This document shows, piece by piece, positions 27,349-38,500 of a stretch of DNA of 64,000 nucleotides (position 1 is its first letter; every line of letters starts with the position of its first letter). The position numbers and the translations under genes were made by a program. This DNA comes from a virus, in the IMG/VR virus record IMGVR_UViG_3300037805_000644, positions 62,001 through 126,000 of that record. One strand, given 5' to 3'. The notes below the pieces were generated by a model. It was not told the origin of the DNA. It did not search any database and was given only the letters and a program-made list of their open reading frames with translations.

Positions 27349-27355
27349 TCAGCCC
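27342..27355. terminator. 14-bp perfect palindrome formed by abutting convergent stop codons
   Basis: The sequence GGGCTGATCAGCCC is self-complementary, and its centre TGA|TCA supplies the stop codons of the plus-strand island and of the convergent 289-residue gene. A hairpin could form in both transcripts, but there is no U-run on either side, so it would be at best a weak bidirectional terminator or mRNA 3' protector. Confidence 0.35.
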
Positions 27356-28218
27356 AGCGGGATCTCTTCGGGTTCATCCTCGAATGAGAAATCCAAAAAC
27401 CCCACCTTGAAGCCGGAGCGGAACGCGAGAACTTTCTCCGGCCCTTCCATCTCAAACAACATGTCGTAAAAATCGTTGACCAAGCTCTGCACCGTCAGGC
27501 CCGGGTTGAAGCGTTCTGCATCCAGCACAGGTGTCGTATCTGAGGAGCCGCCGAAAGCCTGGGTGAGGACACGGTCCCGCTCCTGCTCAAGTTGCTCTCT
27601 CAGGTCCATCTGCTTGATGATGCGCCACTCGATGTCCTGGAGCTTGTGCTTGATGGACTGATTGGCCCAGTCCCGCATCTTCCGCATCGCCTTCGCCGTG
27701 GTGAGATCTTTCTGGGTGACTCGGCCGCCCAGCCGGGCTGGGTAATAGCGGGAGGTGTTGAGGTAGCCGCCCTCATAGCTCTGGTAACCCGTGCCCTGCG
27801 GGTCCTGCGCGGGGTTGTTGGGCTCCACACTCTTGGGGGCCACTACACCCCCGAACGGGTAAGTCTCGCCCACCCGGGCCTCCCCGCCGTCGCTCATGTC
27901 CATCACGGTGCTCTGGTCGGGCATCCAGAAAGGGCTGATGTCCAGGGGGTTGCCCCCGTTGGCGACATACGCCTGAACCAGCTTCTCCAGGGTGGACTTG
28001 GGGGTGACGCTCACCCCCATGCGCTCTTCGGTCACGTAATAAGAACCGTCGGGGTTTTGGGCCTGACGGTAAGCCACCGTGACAAACCCGATCCGCTCGA
28101 TCTCAGCGTTCATCACGTTAATGCGGCGGGACAGATCCCGCTTCTCCCGCAAGAGCCAGGAGCTGAACACCCGGAAATAACCGGAGGGAAAGAAACTCAT
28201 CTTGGAGAAAGAAGCCAT
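27349..28218 (-). CDS. Hypothetical virion-associated protein (289 aa)
   Basis: The ATG at 28218 lies 8 nt after the stop of the ParB/Srx-like gene, and only a weak GAGTGAG ribosome site precedes it. The N terminus is basic and helical (WLLREKRDLSRRINVMNAEI), the middle is Gly/Pro/Tyr-rich, and residues 165-215 form a helical, charged segment (KHKLQDIEWRIIKQMDLREQ) that could coil. The last 15 residues are acidic. No family is recognised. It ends the leftward sub-operon that begins with the 3755-residue gene region, so a structural or assembly role is a reasonable inference from location. Confidence 0.8.
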   Translation of the reverse strand: MASFSKMSFFPSGYFRVFSSWLLREKRDLSRRINVMNAEIERIGFVTVAYRQAQNPDGSYYVTEERMGVSVTPKSTLEKLVQAYVANGGNPLDISPFWMPDQSTVMDMSDGGEARVGETYPFGGVVAPKSVEPNNPAQDPQGTGYQSYEGGYLNTSRYYPARLGGRVTQKDLTTAKAMRKMRDWANQSIKHKLQDIEWRIIKQMDLREQLEQERDRVLTQAFGGSSDTTPVLDAERFNPGLTVQSLVNDFYDMLFEMEGPEKVLAFRSGFKVGFLDFSFEDEPEEIPLG

Positions 28219-28226
28219 GGCTCACT

Positions 28227-29084
28227 CTACCGAGAGGGGGTGCCTCGGAGCACAGGGAGCAGGCTCGACCGGAGTTCGGGGTGCTGATGGGCCAGGCGGG
28301 TCAGGTCTTCCCGGAAAGCTTTCTTGAAGTCAGGGCTCCAGTCCACCTCACCCCTCTGCAAGGATTTGGCGGCTGCGGGCACCTCTCCGGGGTTGATCAC
28401 AGGCATGTCGGGGCGGGCCGGGGCCCAAGAAGGGACGGACTTGGTGATGAGGTCGGCATTTGACGAAATCTCGGCGATACCTGCCTCAACCGTCCCAAAG
28501 GACGACTCCAAGACCGACTTCACATCCTCAGGCTTCCAGGGGAACTGCCCCGGGATCCCCTCAACCGTGAACTTCTGGAGCATTGCACGGGTTTTGCTGG
28601 GGGTGTAACCCGAGAGGGATCCTGACCCCGCGTTCCCTTTGTTCCTCTTGAACTTCCCCACGGTGAGGACATTCAGAACTTTGAGCAAATCCTCACCACG
28701 AACCCGAGCCATGTAACCGCCTACCTGAGCAGACTTCCCGCCAGCCAACACGGCAGCGGACCAACGGTGGTGGCCGTCCATGATGTAATTGTCGGCAGAG
28801 ATCAGAGCACCGAGGTCACCACCCACCTGGCCTTTCTTCAACATGAAAAGCGCCATCCCGAGGGACTTCGCCAAGACCATCGTGGTCTGGGAGGGCTTGA
28901 GTCGGCTCGCAGGGATGGTTTTCTTGGAGACCTGGATCTTGTCGGTGTCGCCGTTGCCCGACTCGACCATTTCCCTGGCGATTGCGGGATCAACCTGGCT
29001 GAGTTGATTCGCCTTTTCCATCTGCTGCTCGTGAATACTGCGAGCTTTCGCCCACATACGCCTCATCTGGTCAACTTGGTTCAT
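28227..29084 (-). CDS. ParB/sulfiredoxin-like domain protein (285 aa)
   Basis: The start is set at ATG 29084 because AAAGGAGG lies 7 nt upstream; an in-frame ATG at 29129 would add 15 residues without a comparable site. Residues 103-112 read DGHHRWSAAV inside the context ADNYIMDGHHRW. This is the signature loop of the ParB N-terminal/sulfiredoxin-like fold, which binds or hydrolyses nucleotides in characterised members. The preceding segment with PASRLKPSQTTMV matches the usual 'l.PsQ' element. The C-terminal third is Pro-rich and unassigned. Such domains occur in chromosome partition proteins, nucleases and several phage proteins; which activity applies here cannot be told. Its location between virion genes suggests a virion-associated or assembly role. 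Confidence 0.75.
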   Translation of the reverse strand: MNQVDQMRRMWAKARSIHEQQMEKANQLSQVDPAIAREMVESGNGDTDKIQVSKKTIPASRLKPSQTTMVLAKSLGMALFMLKKGQVGGDLGALISADNYIMDGHHRWSAAVLAGGKSAQVGGYMARVRGEDLLKVLNVLTVGKFKRNKGNAGSGSLSGYTPSKTRAMLQKFTVEGIPGQFPWKPEDVKSVLESSFGTVEAGIAEISSNADLITKSVPSWAPARPDMPVINPGEVPAAAKSLQRGEVDWSPDFKKAFREDLTRLAHQHPELRSSLLPVLRGTPSR

Positions 29085-29125
29085 GTGACCCTCCTTTACT
29101 AGAGAAACTGCCATAGACAGAAAAT

Positions 29126-32100
29126 TCAAAGGACATCGGGCTCATCATCCGGTGGGGGATTGTTGGGGGCTTCCAGATTCTCCAAGCCAAACAGTGGCCC
29201 TGGGGATGTGACACTGGCGTCCTGTTTGGGGTCACTGTCTTGCCCCATTGCCACTTGCAGCAACTCGATCAGAAAAGTCGGAGCACCACCCGCCAACACC
29301 GCCACCCCTCCTCCATAGGCGGCAAGCTCACGCGCTTCATCGAGCATGGTCTGCGTGACGGGTGCGCCCACCGCGGGGTCAAGCGCGGCGGCCTGCTCGA
29401 CAGCGATGCGCTCCGCCTGCTCGCGCTTCCCTCCTCCATAGGCGAGGGGGCTGTCTGAGGGCTTGTTGTCCGCCGTGATGAACTGCCGGGTGATGTCGTC
29501 AGTGCCCTGGCCCACCAGCAGCAACCCCGAGCATTGGGGGATCCCCACGGTGAACCCAAGGATGCTCTGAATCAGGGAGTTCAACCTACGGATCAGGTTC
29601 TGCAACTCGACGATGCGGTCCTCCACGAACTCGATGTACTGGACAATGGCGTCCGTCACCGACTTGATGGACTCCGCCAAGGCATCAAGCCATTGCTGGA
29701 GGGTTTCAAAGAACCCGTCCAGAGCAGGGAAACTGTCGAGGAAACGGATAGCGATCCACTCCCCGTCTTGGGGGTGGCGGAGTCCCGCAGCAGCGGCCAC
29801 ACCCAACACCAAGGCCGACTGGGAGTACAAGAGGCCACCCTCCCACTCCCGGAACATGGTCCGCAGGTACCGGGCGCCGAACGCGTCCTGAACATTAACG
29901 GGGACCACCCCCGTTTGGGCTGCCGCCCTCATCTTGTCCGCCCCGAAATAGAACACTGGAGACAGGTCCGCCGAGCCGACTTTCCTCTCCTGGGCCGCCA
30001 AGGCGTCCATGTAGGACAGGACCTTGGTGGGCACCAGGATGGAGCCGTCTGCCTGGAGGTACTTCTCGTAAAACATGCGGAGGGAAGGTGGGGAGTCTGC
30101 AAGAACTTGGAGCGCCGAACTCGCTGGAATCTGGCCCTTCACCTCCCAGTCAGCCACGTCTGCCGGGGTGACCTCAATGAAGTCGCCTTTGCGGCCTCGA
30201 ATAACATCGGGGATCCCTGCCGACATCAGCTTGCCCACCAGGGCCTCAGGCACCTCCATGCTGTAAGGGTTGGGGGCGAAACCGATGCTTCGCCAGGCCC
30301 CGAGCTGGGGGGCTGGCTCTGTGGACAAGTTCGGGAACTCAGGGGGCTTATCCACTGAGGCCGCCAGATCGTTGTTCCGTTGCTTCAAAGCCAGCGTTTC
30401 AGTGTCCAGCTCAGTGCTCAGGGCAGCAAGCAGCAAGAAATCAGCAGAGGCATCGTTCATGCTGGGAAGGTCGGAGATCCGCCTCATCTCCTTAATGGCT
30501 CCGGTCTCCCCAACCCCGAGGAGCAAAGCCTGCACGCTGGCTTCGTTTCGCATCTCCAGAGTGTTCTGGGCGATGAACTCATGAAGCTCGGGACGGGCAC
30601 CAAGTTTGTCGCACAGCTCCTTGGCAAAACCCCGCACCCGGGTCAGCAGCTCCTGGCGGAACCTCTGTGGGTTTTGACCCTTGGTCTCGATGAACTGCTT
30701 GAACCCTCCGGGGAACATCTGCTCCAGAAGGCCCTTGTAAGGCTCCAAACCCGTGGCCAGGAGTGCCACCCCGGGGATGAGCTTCTTGTGCTCCTTAGCC
30801 AGCTCAATAGCCTCCTCTGGCCACCCCTCCACCTCGTCGATGAGGGGGAGATCGGAACGGCTCAGGACCAGCACCATCAGGGCAATCGACACAGCGTCGA
30901 GGAAATCTCCGGTGTTGGAGTTAGGGATGGTGGCCTTGAATGCGGGACTCCAGGCTGACCTCTTCGCCTGCCCCTTTTGGGGGATACGGAACAGCTCCCC
31001 CGGGTTGTTTCCCAGGTCCCGGACCTTAGAGAAATCCAGGGCATAACTCTTGCTGATCGTCCGATCTCCGAGTGGGGTCGCCAAGGTGTACTCTGCATTA
31101 TCGGTGGAGGCGATGCGGACATAGTAAGTGCTCAGCCGGCCGAGGTCCCGGACAGTGACCTGGCCGGTCAGGTTGTCCACTTTGAACTCAGCATCATGAG
31201 GCAGGTCATCGAAATTGAGGACCAGGCTGTACTCCTGCTTGACCCAGGCACTGATCTGCCCGGGGTCCACCGCAAAGGTCCGTTGGAGCAGGTAAGGGTT
31301 GTCGATGTCCTCACCCTCTCTGAGCAGATCGAGATCGATGACCTCCCCCGAGGCGCGGCTCTTCAACCCATAAACGGCGGTGTGGCCGTCCCGGAACTGG
31401 TTTGGCCCCTCAACAACACTGTTCCAGGAGTGCTCATCCAGGGGACCGTCAAGCATATCGGACCCACCGTACAGGATGTAAGGCTGACCCTTCCTGTCGA
31501 GGACCTTACCGGCCTCCCGTGAGGACCGGCGTGCCGTGTCACCACCCTCGGGCTCTCTCTTCTTGGCGTCGTTCTCGGGCCGGTTGAAGGCAAGGGGGAT
31601 CCCCTCCTCCCGTGTGCCGACGGTCACCAGGAATCCCTGAGGCCCCACCGGAGGGAACGGGTTGAACGGGCTCGTCAGGTTGGTCGGCTGGACTTTCCAG
31701 GTGATCTTCACCTTCTCAGGTGGGGTGTCCTCAAAACGCACCAGGTTCTCGAACGAGTCAAAAACATCACCGTTGGCCTGGGTCCCAAACTGGATCCCCG
31801 TGACGATGGGCACCGGGGGTGTGCCTGAGGGGTTGAAGCTCTGATTGAACAGGTCCAGGAGTTGTTCAACGAACTGCACCAGCCGGGAGATCCCACTGTA
31901 GTCTACCGAGAGATAAAAGAAAGCCCCGAGCACGGAGGCGTTGCCTGAGATGTCGGGTCGGGTGGGGTCGGTCTTGTCGGTGAGGCGGGCGATCATCCGC
32001 CGCTCGTACTCCGAGTAACCACCCCGGAGATCCTGATAGGGGCTCTCCAAGAGAGCCCAATCACCCGTGATGTAGATCCCCAAGTTTTGGAGATCTGCCA

Positions 32101-32314
32101 GCAAAGTGCTGACCTGGTCGATGATCGCCTGGACAAGGGCAGCAATGGGATCAAGGGACCCCACTGCAAAGGCTTTGAGGAGCTGGAGGGCGGACAAGGC
32201 GATGTCCAAAAACTCCAGCAAGAACTCTGCGACGCTGTTGATCGACTCCCGGGTGTCCTCCAGGAAATCAGGCAGCTCGAAACTGACTGTCCCCCACTCT
32301 CCGAAATCAGACAT
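29126..32314 (-). CDS. Large virion structural protein with amphipathic helical ends (1062 aa)
   Basis: The start is ATG 32314, which overlaps the stop of the 78-residue gene by one base and has GGAGG 6 nt upstream; an in-frame ATG at 32380 lacks this. Residues 17-80 are strongly hydrophobic-helical (SVAEFLLEFLDIALSALQLL, then ALVQAIIDQVSTLLADL). A similar helical array lies near residues 890-945 (IVQYIEFVEDRIVELQNLIR and SLIQSILGF). Between them is a mixed region with an Ig-like stretch around VKITWKVQPTNLTSP. The C terminus is acidic and Pro-rich. No enzymatic motif is seen. It is probably a baseplate or tail-tip component, possibly membrane-interacting, by inference from the paired amphipathic segments. 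Confidence 0.8.
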   Translation of the reverse strand: MSDFGEWGTVSFELPDFLEDTRESINSVAEFLLEFLDIALSALQLLKAFAVGSLDPIAALVQAIIDQVSTLLADLQNLGIYITGDWALLESPYQDLRGGYSEYERRMIARLTDKTDPTRPDISGNASVLGAFFYLSVDYSGISRLVQFVEQLLDLFNQSFNPSGTPPVPIVTGIQFGTQANGDVFDSFENLVRFEDTPPEKVKITWKVQPTNLTSPFNPFPPVGPQGFLVTVGTREEGIPLAFNRPENDAKKREPEGGDTARRSSREAGKVLDRKGQPYILYGGSDMLDGPLDEHSWNSVVEGPNQFRDGHTAVYGLKSRASGEVIDLDLLREGEDIDNPYLLQRTFAVDPGQISAWVKQEYSLVLNFDDLPHDAEFKVDNLTGQVTVRDLGRLSTYYVRIASTDNAEYTLATPLGDRTISKSYALDFSKVRDLGNNPGELFRIPQKGQAKRSAWSPAFKATIPNSNTGDFLDAVSIALMVLVLSRSDLPLIDEVEGWPEEAIELAKEHKKLIPGVALLATGLEPYKGLLEQMFPGGFKQFIETKGQNPQRFRQELLTRVRGFAKELCDKLGARPELHEFIAQNTLEMRNEASVQALLLGVGETGAIKEMRRISDLPSMNDASADFLLLAALSTELDTETLALKQRNNDLAASVDKPPEFPNLSTEPAPQLGAWRSIGFAPNPYSMEVPEALVGKLMSAGIPDVIRGRKGDFIEVTPADVADWEVKGQIPASSALQVLADSPPSLRMFYEKYLQADGSILVPTKVLSYMDALAAQERKVGSADLSPVFYFGADKMRAAAQTGVVPVNVQDAFGARYLRTMFREWEGGLLYSQSALVLGVAAAAGLRHPQDGEWIAIRFLDSFPALDGFFETLQQWLDALAESIKSVTDAIVQYIEFVEDRIVELQNLIRRLNSLIQSILGFTVGIPQCSGLLLVGQGTDDITRQFITADNKPSDSPLAYGGGKREQAERIAVEQAAALDPAVGAPVTQTMLDEARELAAYGGGVAVLAGGAPTFLIELLQVAMGQDSDPKQDASVTSPGPLFGLENLEAPNNPPPDDEPDVL

Positions 32315-32550
32315 CAGGAACCTCCACCGTGCTTGATGAGGGCGAGTTTCTGCAACGCCTCCGCCTTCTTGCCCTCCCACTCTGCAAGCTGCTGCTGGAG
32401 GATGCTCCGCATGGCCAACAGAGCCTGAGCCTGCTCATCGGCGAAAGCCGGGCGGATCTGCTTGTTGCTTCCGGCGGGAGACCAGGTGCCTACGTCTCTG
32501 CCGGTCTCGGCCAGCAACTCACCAGCTTCTTTGGGGGTCAAGGGCTTCAT
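32314..32550 (-). CDS. Small helical protein (78 aa) coupled to the 3755-residue gene
   Basis: The ATG at 32550 overlaps the TGA of the giant gene (ATGA), with GGAG 5 nt upstream. The product begins KPLTPKEAGELLAETGRD and has a charged helix (ALLAMRSILQQQLAEWEGKK) that resembles a short coiled coil. The C terminus of the upstream giant protein is also a charged helix, so the two may interact. That idea is inference; no family is recognised. Confidence 0.78.
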   Translation of the reverse strand: MKPLTPKEAGELLAETGRDVGTWSPAGSNKQIRPAFADEQAQALLAMRSILQQQLAEWEGKKAEALQKLALIKHGGGS

Positions 32551-35500
32551 GCGTTCTCCGCTGCCTCTTCCAGGCGTGCTGCCCGCTCAGCCTCCGCCAG
32601 GCGCTTGGGCAGATCCTGGTCAAACAACTCAATGCGGCGCAAGGTGCCCTGAATTGTGTTGGTTCGGTAAGCCAACCAGGCATACCGAGCCGGGCGGAGC
32701 TGATCCTCAGTGTCCTGGATGATATCAACCCGCTCAGGCAGCACAGGGCGGACAGCCTCACCAGAGGTGTCCGAATATGCGGTGTAAGGGCCCCCCGCAA
32801 GCGGGAAGGCCGGGTCTGCACCCGAATCGAAGGTCCGGTAACCGATGTTGCTGTCAGGCACGAGCGAGTCCAGCCTCCGGTCGAGGATCCAGAACCGCCT
32901 GTCTAGGATCGACAGGCAGTCCGAGGTGTTCATGAACGGGGAGGTGTTGGTCTCTCCGATCAAGCTCTCCACGGTCACATTACCCAGGACCCCGAGGCCG
33001 TCGATGGGATCGCTGGGCGATCCAATGTCACGGCAGTGCTGTTCGTCCTGGAACACCCAGTAAGTGCCGGACTTGTTGCCACTCATGATGACCCTCAGCT
33101 CCTGAATCCAGGAAAGGATCCGCTCTCGGTTCATCAGCACCAGGTCCACCGCATCTTCTGAGAAGAGTTGGCTTGGTCGAATGATGCGGTAACCAAACGG
33201 GCGGATAGAGTGCGTGTCCCCCGTGTATGTGTCGGCACCCGCGATGTTCTCCCGCTTCTTGGTGGGCCGGAGGTCCATCTGACCCTCCCGGCTGTCCGGT
33301 GTGAGCACCGAGCCAGAAATGGTTGGCATGATGCTGTACCCCAAGGTCGCCTGAAATGTCGGGTCCTCGGGGAACACCACGTCAGAGGTCGCCCCACTGA
33401 TCCGGGCACCCGCCAAGGTGTTCAAGCCGTCTACCACCAGAACCGCAGGGCTCACGCTGTCGTCGATGTCAACGACCCTGTAAAACCCACGGTTGTCATC
33501 CAGGGAGTTGGGCTCCCCTGCGGAATGCCCTGCACGCTGCGGGCCCGAGGACAGGAAAGCGCCGATGTCCCCGATAGGTCGGGAGCCCCGCTCACCCGTC
33601 TGAGAGATCGTGGGGGTCGGATCTACAACCACGATGTCACCGCGCTGTACGCCCTTGCCACCCCAAGTACCCGGGTTGGCATCGTCCGACATGCGGTTGA
33701 CCACCGAGTCGTAGTCCACAGTGATCTGGTTGACATACCCGCCCGTCTCAGTGGCGTAGTCTGCTTTGGTCTCAGTGACCGTTTTGAAGGTCACCAGCTC
33801 CAGGAGCTGTTCATTGCTCTGCTCATGGGGGACAGGGGCCTGGCGAAGCCAGATCTCGAACCGCATCCCCGAGTTGGACTCCAGGGTCGCCTTGGGGGTC
33901 TGGAGCCCGGGGGCCTCCAACTTGACCTCCGAGGAAGAGGTCGCCCCGACAATGGCTACCTGCTCCAACAGGTTCCCGTCCTCATCCAAGAGGCGGAACA
34001 GATCACCGGCATTGATGTTCACATCGAGGTTATCGAATGGCCCCAGGTTGGTTCCGATGAGGCCCACCTCACCCGTGTTCCATACATCCGGTGCCAAGGG
34101 TGCTGCACCCCAGTCGTTATTGAAGTCCATGTCGAAGCCGTTGGCCTCCACAAGACCGAACTGCTTTGCCGTGGCGGTGTACTGGGTGATGCGCCCACGG
34201 CGGATCTCATAAGCGAAACGCAGCGGGGCGAACTGAGCTGAGATGTCGTCAAGCAGTCCGTGGAAGCGGCGGATGCGTCGAACCTCGAACTCCACCGGCT
34301 CGGGGGTCGTCACCGCAACACCACTGGTGTTGAAGGCGGCGAAGTCCCGGGCTCCGATGTTGGCGTAAGCTGCTGCACCTTGCTCTACGACATTGGCTTG
34401 GCCTGCGTCGTACTGCTCAACGGGGGTGGGGAAGCTAGGCTCCAGGAAGATACCCGCTTGTGCCCAGAACCCGCTGGTGGGCCCCACGGGGTCACCCAGG
34501 GTGACCTCTGTGTTCGGCAAGAGAGCCGCCACCCACTGGGGGGCCGCCGAGTGCCCATTGGGGTCATTCAGTGTGGCCCAGTCGGCATCGGGCACATTGG
34601 CGATGTTGATGGCGACGGGGACGTGGTCGTACACCACCGGATCCTCATCCGGGTTGTACAGGGTGTTGTTGATAGGGGTGCCTTCATCCACCTCAACCTG
34701 ACCGCCGCCACCAGGCACGGTAATCTCACCAGCGGTCGCATCGTACAGGACGGGGGCGCCGGGGCCTGCTGCACCCTCGAAATTGATCAGGCGGACCCCA
34801 TGGATCACCTCGGAGCCCAGGGTCAAGTCATGATGACCAACCACGGACCAGGAGTCTGGCAGGTCACCGCCACGAACACCCACCACCAGCGAGTCCAAGC
34901 CCGCCACCGGCAAGCCCACCCAGGGCTCCAAGTCCCCGAGGAGTGCGGGCGCTCCCGTGGCGTCCAGGAGGTTATTCAGGGTGAACGTGGTGAGCGTCAT
35001 GCCAGTTACGGCACCAGACCAGAACGCAGTGGCGTACTCCGCAGCCGTGGCGGCTGTGAGCTTGGACAGGTCACGGCAAATGAAGACCCGGTTACCCACA
35101 CCAGGGAACCCCGAGGTGCTGGTCACCGTCAGGGTGCTTCCGTCGAAACGCACCACCTCGGGGAACGTCTGCATGATCCAGCCGTTACCCCCACCCACCA
35201 CACAGGTTTGGGTGGTCTGGAGGGTGTGGCTCAGGGCATCATTCTCTGCAATGGCGTGCTTGACCAGGTAAGTCCCCGCCTTAGTGCAGGCATCATGCGC
35301 GGCGTCTCCTGACTTCTTGATGGTCAGGATGTCACCAGGTTCCACCTGCCCCACCAAACCGGCTGAAACCACCGGCTCGGTCACCCGGTCGTCCGACAAC
35401 AAGGCCACGGCGGCAGGGATGTCCCCATTGGCCTTGGACTCCATGAGCCCCGACCCTTGGCAGATGACACCCGAGGGCCCGTTAGGCGAAGAGGGGACAC

Positions 35501-38500
35501 CTGCAAACCGCACGTCGGTGCCGGGAAGGTTGACGTTCAGATGCCCCTCCAAGGCTACTGCCTTGAGGGATCCCCCTGCCGGAGAACTCCAAGCTCCGCT
35601 CGCCAGCTCATTGCCCACATCCGCTGCTGTGCGGCCGATGAACGTGAGGGGGTCACCGCCGTTGATGCGGTTGACTGAACTGGCGGTGTTCGGCGCACAG
35701 GTGACCTCCTCCACGAGGAGCCGTGTCTCCAGCACTGTGCCCGCTGCTTGCGGGTGGGTGCTACCCCTCTGGCGAGAAAGGCGGAAATCAAGAACCTCAT
35801 GGAAAGTCAAACGGTCCCCTGCAACATACGCGGTGTCACTCTCACCCCGAGGAGCAGCGTTGTTGTAAGTGTCCACATCCACAGAGAAATCGTAACTGTA
35901 AACCGTCTCCCGCTTGTACCCCGGCGCTGCCAGGTTGGTCTCCACGTAAGGCACGAACCATTGAGCCGGTGTAGGGCCGGGCCAGATGTGCCCGCCAATG
36001 CCGAAGCCTGTGATCACGATGTGCTTGTTCGCCGCTGGGCTACCCAGCGGTGCTGGGTCATTGGTGCCGAACTCGACATTGGTCACCACCACCGTGGTGG
36101 GCGCATTGCCGGACACCGTATCAGTGATGGTGACGTTGAGACCCTGGATTTCGATGCTGAACAGCTCGGTGCCCGGTGCCGCCATGGGGTTGGCACCCGG
36201 CGTATCCACCACACCGACATCATCCCGGGCCCAACACCGGAGGGTGATCCTGTTGTTGGCCTTGGAGCCGGCTGCGCCCCAGATGTCATTGAGGTTACCC
36301 GCAGCCGCCGCTACGCCGTCGTTGAGTGCAATCGAACCCAAGTCCACGAAAGAGAGGACTGTGGTGTCGAGGGCGGCATCACCGCTCTGGTCATATTCGT
36401 ACAGGCGAACCCCGCTCGGCTGATCCACCGTGGGGTCATTGCCCAGGTACCCATCCACATGAACCAGGGCGTTGTCAAGGACATACCGAACAGGGGAGCC
36501 TGTCGGGCCACCTGCAACTGCGGGTGCCGTTGTGGGGGTGATAAACCGAGGGGGCTCGATGAAGCCCACCCCGCCCGCTTCTTGTCGAACGGCACCCACA
36601 TTGAGGAGCCCCTGAGCACCTGCATTGATGCCACTCTGGCCACACTCCACCAGGAGGAGATCAAAGGGCTCAAGGCTTTCCTGACCAACCCCAACGGGGA
36701 ACGGGTCCTGGAGGGTCATGATAACCCCAGCCTCTTTGGTGGCTCCACCTGATCCAAAGGGATCACCCACATCCGAGAAATCGTGATTGATTCCATCGTG
36801 GGTGTCGATGACCTCCCCATCCAGGGCCACAATCTCGTCAGGGTAGGTGTACAGGCCCCCATTCTGAGAGAACACCCCGAACAGGTTGGACATCAGGGTG
36901 GGGTCCCCAAGGCGATCCAGTTCTGTGTTGCCAGTCCTCAGGTAAGGGATGCTGTAATCCCCGTCGTCGTCGGTGACCTGGCCCAGGAGGGCCGGGATCT
37001 CCAGCGGGAGGGGGTTGGCATACACGAACTCAACCGGGCCCTCGATGCCGCTCAGCGGGTCGGGAGCCTTCTGGCCGAAAATCTCTTTGAGCCCGTAAGG
37101 GTGCGGGTCATTGAAACTCGGGAGCGTCTGGTCTAGCACCCGGCCGTCAGGGCGGATGGAGAGGTCGAACCCATTGCGGTACACGTCGATGGAGCTGCCC
37201 ATCGCCCTCAGCTCACTGATGGTTGGGGGATCCGAGATCTCCACACCTTGCCCAAGAGACGGGATAACCAGGATGGTGTCCCCCTGGCTCAGCGGGAAAT
37301 CCTGGAGGGGGGTGCCGCTTGCGGCCCCTGTCCCGACCAGGATGCGGCTTGGATCATCCAACAGGGAGCCTTGGCTGTCCGCGAATCGAACGACGCAACC
37401 GTACTGCACATCAAGCACATGCAGGCTATCCAGCAAGGGGATGCCGAAAACCGTGAAGCTTTTCTGGCTGTGCGCCTGGTAAAGGCTTCCGTCAGGCTGG
37501 CCCCAGGAGAGTTGGTCACCGGGGGCAAAGCCCGGGAGGGCCAGCTCTGGGTCACCCGCCTCGGCATCCGCGATCTCCCCGCCCTGAGAACGGAGCTTGG
37601 ACACATCGACGAACCCGGTATCAGGGTGGACCGGAACCTCCGAGAGGGGGGTCTGCACCACGATCATGCAGGGTTCCAGGATAGCTGCGGGGGGCACCGC
37701 ACCGAACACATTGGCGGCCAAGCCGTCTGGGAAATAGCCCCAGACCCGGGCTCGGGCTCGCCGGGGGGTCAGGGCAGACTCGCTGATGTTGGTGATACCG
37801 CCCAACACGGGGTTGCTCACCGATGCGATCTCGGACTGGTTGGTGCTCTTCCGCTCTCCATCGACCGTGCGCCCCCAGGTGTAAGAGCCGGGATCCCCAG
37901 TGGCCTCGTCTGCCCCGATACCCGGGAAAGTCAAGAAAAATGCCTTGGCCTGGGTTGGGTAAATCCGGCTCAGGGCATGGCTGTCGGCCATCCGCTTGAA
38001 GTCGGCCAGGGCCTGGATCGAGAAAAACGGGGACACAGGTAGGAATTTGACGGTCGGGCGCTGCTTTGAGGTTACGACAAGGTCATCGACATCGTTGGTG
38101 ACCAAAACCGCCTGACGGGCGATGAGCTGCTGGAGTCGATCTGCGGTTGGGAACACCCCCGCCAGAACGCCACCCGCCAAGGTGGCCGAAGTGGGCTCCA
38201 CGAGAGGGTCCGCCTCCAAGAAAATGAGGTCATTGGCGGGGTTGGCCTCATTGACCACCATGCTCCACAGGTTCTTGGGCAGGAGGTGCCCTGAGATCTC
38301 ATCCTCATAGCCAGGCGTGGGCCACTCAAGCCCTTTGCCGATGAAGAAACGGAACTTGCCATCTCGGTCGCCAACGAATCGGCCGTCAATGGTCTCGTTG
38401 ATCTGCTCGAAAGCAACAATGGCCTGGTTGTAGAAATCAAGGAAAGTCCGGGAAGCCCGGTCCTTGTCCATCAGGTGTCGGCGCTCCCAGATGAGGCCCG

